DNA from: Lingula anatina
Lineage: Eukaryota > Brachiopoda > Lingulata > Lingulida > Lingulidae
Assembly (NCBI RefSeq): GCF_001039355.2
Contig: NW_019775389.1
Span: 256,380-320,379 of the forward strand
Length of the DNA stretch: 64,000 nucleotides
Reading direction: 5' to 3'
In this document: positions 36,001 to 64,000 of the stretch, piece by piece
Numbering within the stretch: the first letter of the stretch is position 1
Layout: the number at the start of each line of letters is the position of its first letter
The notes under the pieces: generated by a model
What the model saw: the letters and a program-made list of their open reading frames with translations, nothing else
What the model was told of the DNA's origin: nothing
Database searches by the model: none
Made by a program: the position numbers and the translations under genes

Positions 36001-39000
36001 TTTCTATATAATAGCATTTTCATAAAACAACTTGGGGGGGGGGGGGGGGGATGGTGTTCTTCTTACCCCCTCCATTCACATAACAAATGTAAGGAAACCG
36101 CCAGATATTTCCCAGCCCAACAGCGAAGCTGAGACACGAGCAGACAAACTCCAGCTTGCTCCCCCAGTTGCCGCGCTCTTGATTCTCATCCCCATCCTCG
36201 GAGGTCTCCGTGGTCAGGGACTTCTCTGGGTCCTTGATTTCTTCTGTTGTCTGGAAGGTGCAACAATTTCATGTCATTTTTCATATTTTTCAATTCAAGA
36301 GAAATATAAGTTTTAAAGAAGTTTTTTCCTCGTGCATGCTAAATATCCGCAATCTGAACTATTCAGTAATGGGTACAATTGTTTAATATATAGACAAGGG
36401 AAAATTCTAGTACTAGTAAACTAGTATTACAGAATTATCATCAGGCATTTTCACATCAAGCATTATATGTAAGCGTTTTATTTATAGCAGTAGACTTTGA
36501 GAGAATGTCAGCTTAGTGTATGTAATTGCCCATCTGCAGGGGCGTAACCAGACCTTTTAAAATTGTACGCACAGATTTTGAAAATTCCCAGGTACGATTA
36601 TATTCCGTGAAAAATACACTGAATTTGTGGAGAATAATATCATGGTTGGCTCAAAAAATTGTACGCACAGTGCATCCGTGCGTATGCCTGGTTACGCCCC
36701 TGATCTGTCAAACATAAAGAAACACCTAAAAGGAGCCCAACACCGCCCAATAACTTTAGTTGGACATATTTCTACTGTGTTTAAGAGCTCTCGTTCCAGG
36801 TAAAATTTCTCCCTAACAGTGGGGGGGCAAACTTTTGAGAGTGAGTTCAGGATCCTGTAGTGTAGTTACATGGTAGAACCTATCAATACCTACTGCTATA
36901 TGGCAGATAGAATGCTAGTAAGATATAACACTCTACGTGAAAGGACCTTTACATCTCCAACTTTCTGTATTAAGGTGATAATGAGAAATTTATTGCTATT
37001 TTAACAATGGAGGACATGCAAACATTGATGAGTGTGAGTCACCATGTAGGAATAAATATTGCCATTTGACGCAGTGTTGCTACATCGGCATGCTCTTGTT
37101 GTGTGTGTGCGTGTGTGTGTTTGTGTATTTGTGCGCATGTCCTTAAAAAAATATCAGATCTAGGATTTTCACAATATGCAGACGCAAGTTTGGAGCAATC
37201 TGACTCTAAACATTTTTAACCAGAGTTGTTAATTTCCATTTCGATAACTGCTTTTCAAGATTAAACTTGTTAAATGTTCATATAAAAAAATAATTAAATT
37301 ATTTTGAATAACAGTTGACAGTGCAATTAAGAGCCGGCCAGTTTAAGTGAGGACATAACACGGTTTTGTTTACCAAATTTAAGCCTTATCAGGAAATTAT
37401 CAAATACAGTGAAAAGGTTGTGGATTAAATCTTAAATGTAGACGTTTGGGTCAACAAACATACAAGAACATTAACTAAAGTAAACTAAGATGCTGAAAAC
37501 ACTTCACCAGATATGACATTTGGGGTCAGCACAGTCCAGTTGCACTAATTTGAATAATATATTTGATATGTAACTTTTGCCTGAAATCAAGTCTAAATTT
37601 TCGATCAAAATTCTACTCAAATTTTATCCAGTAAGTCAGCGTTTAAGTCCAATTCAATGAAATGTTGTGCCCCATTCCATTAAAAGTAAGACACTGCAAA
37701 AATGGGCCAGATTTAGTGTTAAAAGTTCTCAGGCACTTCAGTATTCAGCAGTCACTATCTCATTAAAAAAAAAAAATCATTATTTTAGGACACTTTTTTT
37801 ACCTGCTACTGTTCACTTTCATGAGTAAAAGCTATTAACCAAATATAAACTTCCCTTATCACAATGCACTTTCTGTGGATAGCTTTGAAGTCCTTTTATA
37901 ACTTGATTTATTGACTTGATACAGATTACATGCAGTTCTTTATTAACCTAATACATAGGAGTAAATTTCAGAAACTTCAGCTGCTCATCTAAGAGACAAA
38001 TAAAATGACATTACTTATTATTACCCTTTGATAGGGAGAAAAATATTGAGACGATAAGAGATTAATGATTTAAAGCATTTAAAATGAAGAATGAAAGAAA
38101 AAGCTAACTTCAAGATAAACTTAAATTTATATAAACATGAGATACACCAGTTATAATCCTTGCAAATTAACATATAACAGTATGTGTGTACTGCTGGTAA
38201 AATGTCATGACCTTCATCACCCCGCCTGGCTTGTTGATGAACTTGAGAAAACCACAGAGAAAAACATGACCCGATGGGATATCAAACAGTACAATATGGC
38301 AGTGCAGTCTAGATAGGGGCAGATTTTACAGAAGTTGATGTGATAATCATTGTGCGATGAGGCATGCTTTGACACTGAAGAAAAAATGTCACAAAATATG
38401 ATACAGTTGCCTTCAAAATGGCAATGACCCAGACCCAAGATATTCACCCATTGGTAACAAAAAAAGGAGGAATTATCACAGTGATTTTTAGTAAGGCTTA
38501 TACATCTAATGTCCAAATATGTTTGTTCACGACAGCCTTCTAAAACTGTGTCTTGCTCATGGGCTAAAAAAGAGAGAACAGCACTATATAATTATATGAT
38601 ATTAAATCCTACTCTCTAATATGCACGGGCCTTAATCTTAAGAGGATTTATAAATAAAAAAAAAATGGGAAGGAGAGGAAAAGAAATTGTTAAAGCAATC
38701 TTATCTTGGTCGTGCCCACTCCTTAACATCAAAGTCGTGGGACTGGAATAGATTTAAAATCATAACAAAAACAACTTGGCTATATTTGGCCTGAAAACAG
38801 TCCCATGTTTTTACCTCAGTTGTCATAATTGAACTAGTTTAGACTGGATCACACACTATATGAATACTGATAAACAAACTTAAAGTACCATCATAGTGCT
38901 TCATTTAATTATTTAACTTCATGGGCCACATACAATGACATTGATATATTCTTCAAATACTGTTATTTATTGTTCATTTTGTATGTTTGAAATGGACATG

Positions 39001-40817
39001 CTTAATCAATAGGATTTTTCTTGATTTTTTTTTTCAAAAATGCAAGTCATAATATTGAGGTGCCCCTCAAGCTCTTCAAAATAAAATCCATGGCACTTTG
39101 GAAATTTTGCTTAATCACTACCGCATATAGATTTTTCAATACATGGAGTTACCTTTTCATTGAATGAATAGAGCGCACAGGTCACGTTCAAAGTTTCTAT
39201 TATCACAATGCAAATCATTCAAATCCCTTTATATTGAAGAATTGTTTTATAAGTACTAGTAATATGGGAACTCTCTGATATAATTCCACTGACAGAGGGT
39301 TATATTCAGGAATTTCATGATTGTACTGAACAACACTTAAGGTTAGAATTTGAAGACCTCGACCAAATCTCCTTTTGTGGGTTCCCAGTATAAAATTGAA
39401 ATTTGATCCTTTCCATATTATGTCATCTCATTGTTCCCCTTTTTGTCGAGTGTTGACCATGCAAACACCCAGCTCTGTTAACTTACTGAAATATATATGA
39501 TGGTGCTGCTTTGATAATGACCAATACAGGTATTATACACATGGTATATGTGAACACTGCATACATTTAGGCTGGAATGACTGTACTGGCAAGCACTTGA
39601 AAAGTAGCATCTTAATTTTATCTATCTTCTGAATCTTGAGTTATCATATATCATGATGATTTGATACTGATGTGGCCTTTCTCTATAAATGTTGAGCTGG
39701 AAAGGGGTGTGTGTGTGTGTGTGTGGGGGGGGGGGGGGCTTAAAAAGCGAAAATAATAATTATATGATTTAAAATATTGCAGCAGGACTTGAACTTTATA
39801 TTGTCTTTAATTCTTTAATTTAAATCCCCCTTCCTCTTTCTCTTTCAATAACATAAACATGATGTGTTCATCTCTGTGAATAGGTTTTTAAGGATTATTG
39901 CATGGTGGTATGTGTAGGCCTAGTGATATTTGCAAGTAAATTATTTAATGTAAAACTGATGCAGGCAGCATTCTAAATATAGAGTTTGACAGACAAACAA
40001 AACCAAATTCATGGATAAAAACAAAATGTCCTTTGTGGGTGAAGGTAGTATCAGGTGGAAGGTTTTTTATATTTATTTTATTTTATTTCTAAAAGATACC
40101 AATATTATTATTATGAAGTGTGAGAAACCATGGAAATGCCAAGAAAACGTTAGCACATTAAATGTATAGGCCTTGACCCCAACCAAGTTTTGCCCTGATT
40201 TGATTTAAACAGCTGTGGTGATTTTAACACCAGGCTCTTTATGCATGGTACATGTGAGTAACCTGTGAACTAATTTAGGTCAGTCTGCCTACACTAAAGG
40301 CTGATGCAAGAGACGATGAGGAGATTTCGCTAGTGTTTTTTCTCATTAACAACCTGTAAATGAACAACAAAAATGATTTCAACTCTACCAACAGACTACA
40401 ACAGTGTCTTTGTGATATTAGACACGTGAGAGCGACGTGTGCAAGTACATTTAGAGAGAATTACCCTACTAGTACATAGTAGAAGTCTACATAGGCAATC
40501 CCCACGAACCTTGGCAGAGAGCAAGACAGATGCCATATTTTCCCTAAAGGTACCCGAATTCATAACTGAAACTGTAAATGCTGACATAACAGTACTACTC
40601 ACTGATGCGTATGTTAACTCCATGGTCATAATTTTGGTTTTCAGGACAACGATCACCGTACAAATCCGTAAATAATGAATGGCAATCACCACAAACATTC
40701 CCAGAGTGCAAGACAGATGCTATAATTTTTCCTAAAATTTCCGGAATTCATAACTCAAACTGTAAATTATGACACTACACTGCTACTCACCGGTGCGTAT
40801 GTTAGCTCTTCGGTCAT
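28773..40817 (-). CDS. SLC6 Na+/Cl- dependent neurotransmitter transporter, glycine-transporter-like
   Basis: Fifteen coding exons, 671 aa: 40791-40817 (or alternative 40603-40629), 36067-36250, 35626-35757, 34685-34828, 34134-34317, 33626-33758, 33153-33287, 32760-32863, 32187-32311, 31617-31729, 31071-31208, 30829-30928, 30140-30240, 29515-29703, 28773-28979. TM1 has NWGSKLEF then [10 protein letters not shown] (54-63), the sodium and substrate site of SLC6. Extracellular loop 2 (about 163-224) has conserved cysteines and five N-glycosylation sequons. TM6 has [18 protein letters not shown] (325-342), closest in memory to glycine transporters. The C-terminal tail of about 68 aa follows WGPAL. 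It would couple Na+/Cl- gradients to uptake of glycine or a related amino acid at the plasma membrane. Family is certain; substrate is inferred. Confidence 0.93.
29011..29088. repeat. (TA)n microsatellite
   Basis: About 39 TA units in SLC6 intron 14. The run starts about 31 nt upstream of the exon 15 acceptor and so covers the usual branch-point zone. Confidence 0.93.
29084..29188. mobile_element. Hairpin element abutting the TA microsatellite
   Basis: Bases 29084-29115 and 29157-29188 are reverse complements with 3 mismatches in 32, separated by a 41-bp spacer. One arm merges with the TA run. This fits a tiny MITE inserted into TA repeats. Confidence 0.75.
30046..30191. repeat. 73-bp tandem duplication of the end of SLC6 exon 13 and its donor
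   Basis: Units 30046-30118 and 30119-30191 differ at one base. Each carries the last 51-52 nt of exon 13 ([17 protein letters not shown]) plus gtaagattcttcatatcat of the intron. The functional-frame donor is after 30140; the copy offers a second donor after 30067. Confidence 0.93.
30269..30522. mobile_element. Near-perfect 254-bp palindromic element (PIF/Harbinger-like)
   Basis: The left arm starts GGCTTCGTTCACATGCAATG near 30271 and the right arm ends with its reverse complement at about 30520. TAA flanks each end, a PIF/Harbinger-type target. The arms of about 118-125 bp match almost completely; the right arm has four CTATTTT-type units, the left three. The centre is a short tandem ttactataag. 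It lies 29 bp upstream, in transcript terms, of SLC6 exon 13. Confidence 0.88.
32997..33032. repeat. (CA)n microsatellite
   Basis: A pure CA run in SLC6 intron 7; a shorter CA run at 33139-33152 directly abuts the exon 7 donor (read gtgtgtgtgt in the transcript). Confidence 0.9.
33556..33677. repeat. 61-bp tandem duplication of the end of SLC6 exon 6 and its donor
   Basis: Units 33556-33616 and 33617-33677 differ at about five bases. Each holds the last 51 nt of exon 6 ([17 protein letters not shown] in the functional copy) and the donor gtaggta. Donors follow 33626 and 33565. Use of the distal one adds 61 nt and reaches an in-frame TAA. Confidence 0.92.
36537..36702. mobile_element. hAT-like MITE with CAGGGGCGTAACCAG ends
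   Basis: The 15-bp ends at 36537-36551 and 36688-36702 are exact reverse complements, and ATCTG flanks both sides. The interior repeats AAATTGTACGCACAG directly near each end. The CAGGGGCG terminus resembles hAT-type nonautonomous elements, though 5 bp is short for a hAT target duplication. Located in SLC6 intron 1. Confidence 0.85.
36710..40490 (-). other. Large first intron of the SLC6 gene
   Basis: About 3.8 kb without coding exons that I can support. It contains a GT run passing into a G tract (39707-39738), and short GT (37101-37122) repeats. No conserved element stands out. Confidence 0.6.
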
Positions 40818-40860
40818 TTTTCTGGTTGACCAGGTCAACGGTAACCGTAAAAATCCGTGA
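40494..40860 (-). repeat. 187-bp tandem duplication carrying two alternative SLC6 first coding exons
   Basis: Two diverged copies (about 40494-40680 and 40681-40860) each contain a 27-nt coding segment from an ATG to a GTGAGT donor. The distal copy, 40791-40817, encodes MTEELTYAP and the proximal copy, 40603-40629, MTMELTYAS. Both end in phase 0, matching exon 2 ([10 protein letters not shown]). Conservation extends into the putative 5' UTR (attTACGGATTTNTACGG). They are probably alternative first exons with separate start sites. Confidence 0.7.
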
Positions 40861-41839
40861 ATGGAGAGAGCGGTTTCAGTTTCCCCTCGCAGTCTCTCTG
40901 CAGAGTCGACATCATATGTATCAATGCGTGAGACGTGATCAGTACAAAAATAGCTACGCGCTTGAACAAAATAGTCCGCGACGTGCGTTTCGCGCCACAC
41001 TTTGCAATATCCGTAGCCGTGATGTAAATACTGGCAACTATGTAAATGATTAATGACACCTTTTGAAATTTTAACGAACAAAAACTTTGAATTTGTTGTA
41101 GACGCACAATGAAAAATGCAGATTTTAAACTCGACGAAAGTCTGGTCTAAAAGTGGCACGTGTTTTTCCTAAGAGGACCGTTACTTGAAATTTTGTACCC
41201 CAAAATCAAATCATTGCAAACTTAATTTTTTTTAATGTATGTCGAAAATGGAATTGTCACTTTGTACTGAGCATGAAGTTCATAAGACCCCCCCCCCCCC
41301 CAATTAGGCTTATCAGAAACCGTAGCAGTTTTTTTATGCAATAAAATGGCTAAAATGGCAATAAAATAAAATAAAATAAAAAATAACAGTAATGATCATG
41401 TTTATTCATCTGTAAAAATCCAATCAAATGATGAAGAGGTGCCATTTTTCAAATCACTGTTGAAGTCATTTTGTACATGTGCATTCACAGTGTTTGGGAA
41501 ACATGGTTGTTTGTGTTTTTTTTTTTCATTTGTCACCTAATAAACATGTACTCATAGGATCTAGGCAAATTTTGATGGACAAGTCATGGTTTACAGACAG
41601 TAAAATGAACTGACTTATACGACTAAAATACAAGTTTGCCTTTGGCTTTTCCTTTCTTGTATCATCTTTTCACATGAAAACAAATAATCCATGTCATTAT
41701 CCTTAGGATAAATATCTTCACAATTAAATAAATTTATTAGGTTCTCTCAAAAAAATTGTCTCATCCAACTCTGCTGATTATATTTAGTCTCTAGTTCATT
41801 CTACACCACTGTGAATCCCGAGTCAATTTGTATTCCAGA
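40860..41839 (-). other. POLE 3' UTR and SLC6 upstream region
   Basis: POLE stops at 41840. A minus-strand AATAAA at 41738-41733 is about 100 nt past the stop, with another at 41406-41401. The remaining 0.5-0.9 kb should hold the SLC6 promoter. A C run lies at 41289-41300. Open frames here are short and unconvincing. Confidence 0.5.
41733..41738 (-). terminator. POLE poly(A) signal
   Basis: AATAAA on the minus strand about 102 nt past the POLE stop codon, the nearest canonical signal. Confidence 0.55.
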
Positions 41840-63880
<22,041 letters not shown>

Positions 63881-63900
63881 CTGCAATATACAATATCTGG

Positions 63901-63927
63901 TATATGTATATGTATATGTATATGTAT
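63901..63927. repeat. (TATATG)n minisatellite
   Basis: About four and a half TATATG units just upstream of the first POLE exon in the window. Confidence 0.85.
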
Positions 63928-64000
63928 ACACTGACTGGACAACACATGCACAAATATTGCTGATGCAATACAGTCATTTGCCACAAGTGCATGCTTGGGG

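Overview
The window is animal nuclear DNA. Genes are split into many short exons with GT-AG introns, intergenic DNA is AT-rich and full of microsatellites, and small inverted-repeat transposons are frequent. The protein set (ADAM protease, CUB membrane protein, SLC6 transporter, DNA polymerase epsilon) and a dispersed repeat with CCTCCGCCAAGG ends suggest a marine invertebrate, probably a lophotrochozoan. The species cannot be fixed from sequence alone.

Layout: (1) 297-3360, plus strand: a single-coding-exon type II membrane protein of 485 aa, possibly a glycosyltransferase. (2) 4747-15923, minus: a complete 26-coding-exon ADAM metalloprotease of 816 aa. It ends not in the usual transmembrane helix and tail but in a Ly6/uPAR three-finger domain plus a GPI-anchor signal. 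(3) 15.9-22.8 kb: a gene-poor gap with probable noncoding 5' exons of the two divergent flanking genes. (4) 22760-26292, plus: a 396-aa type I membrane protein with two CUB-like domains and cytoplasmic PPxY motifs. (5) 28773-40817, minus: a complete 15-exon SLC6 neurotransmitter transporter of 671 aa, glycine-transporter-like, with two tandem alternative first coding exons. (6) 41840 to beyond the right edge, minus: 49 exons of POLE, the DNA polymerase epsilon catalytic subunit, from just before the exonuclease domain to the stop. Every multi-exon model was decoded by hand and stays in frame across all junctions (2451, 1191, 2016 and 6351 coding nt).

The genes are not a pathway; they are ordinary neighbours (tail-to-tail, head-to-head, tail-to-tail, then tandem). 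The most unusual content is (a) the ADAM-Ly6-GPI architecture; (b) repeated partial exon duplications at exon edges: three tandem copies of an exon end plus its 5' splice site (SLC6 exons 6 and 13, one POLE exon), duplicated SLC6 first exons, and one relic of a POLE exon start; (c) hairpin-forming elements sitting within about 30 nt of splice sites; and (d) an interleaved, circularly permuted inverted repeat next to an ADAM splice donor. No tRNA, rRNA, CRISPR array or virus-like gene was recognised.
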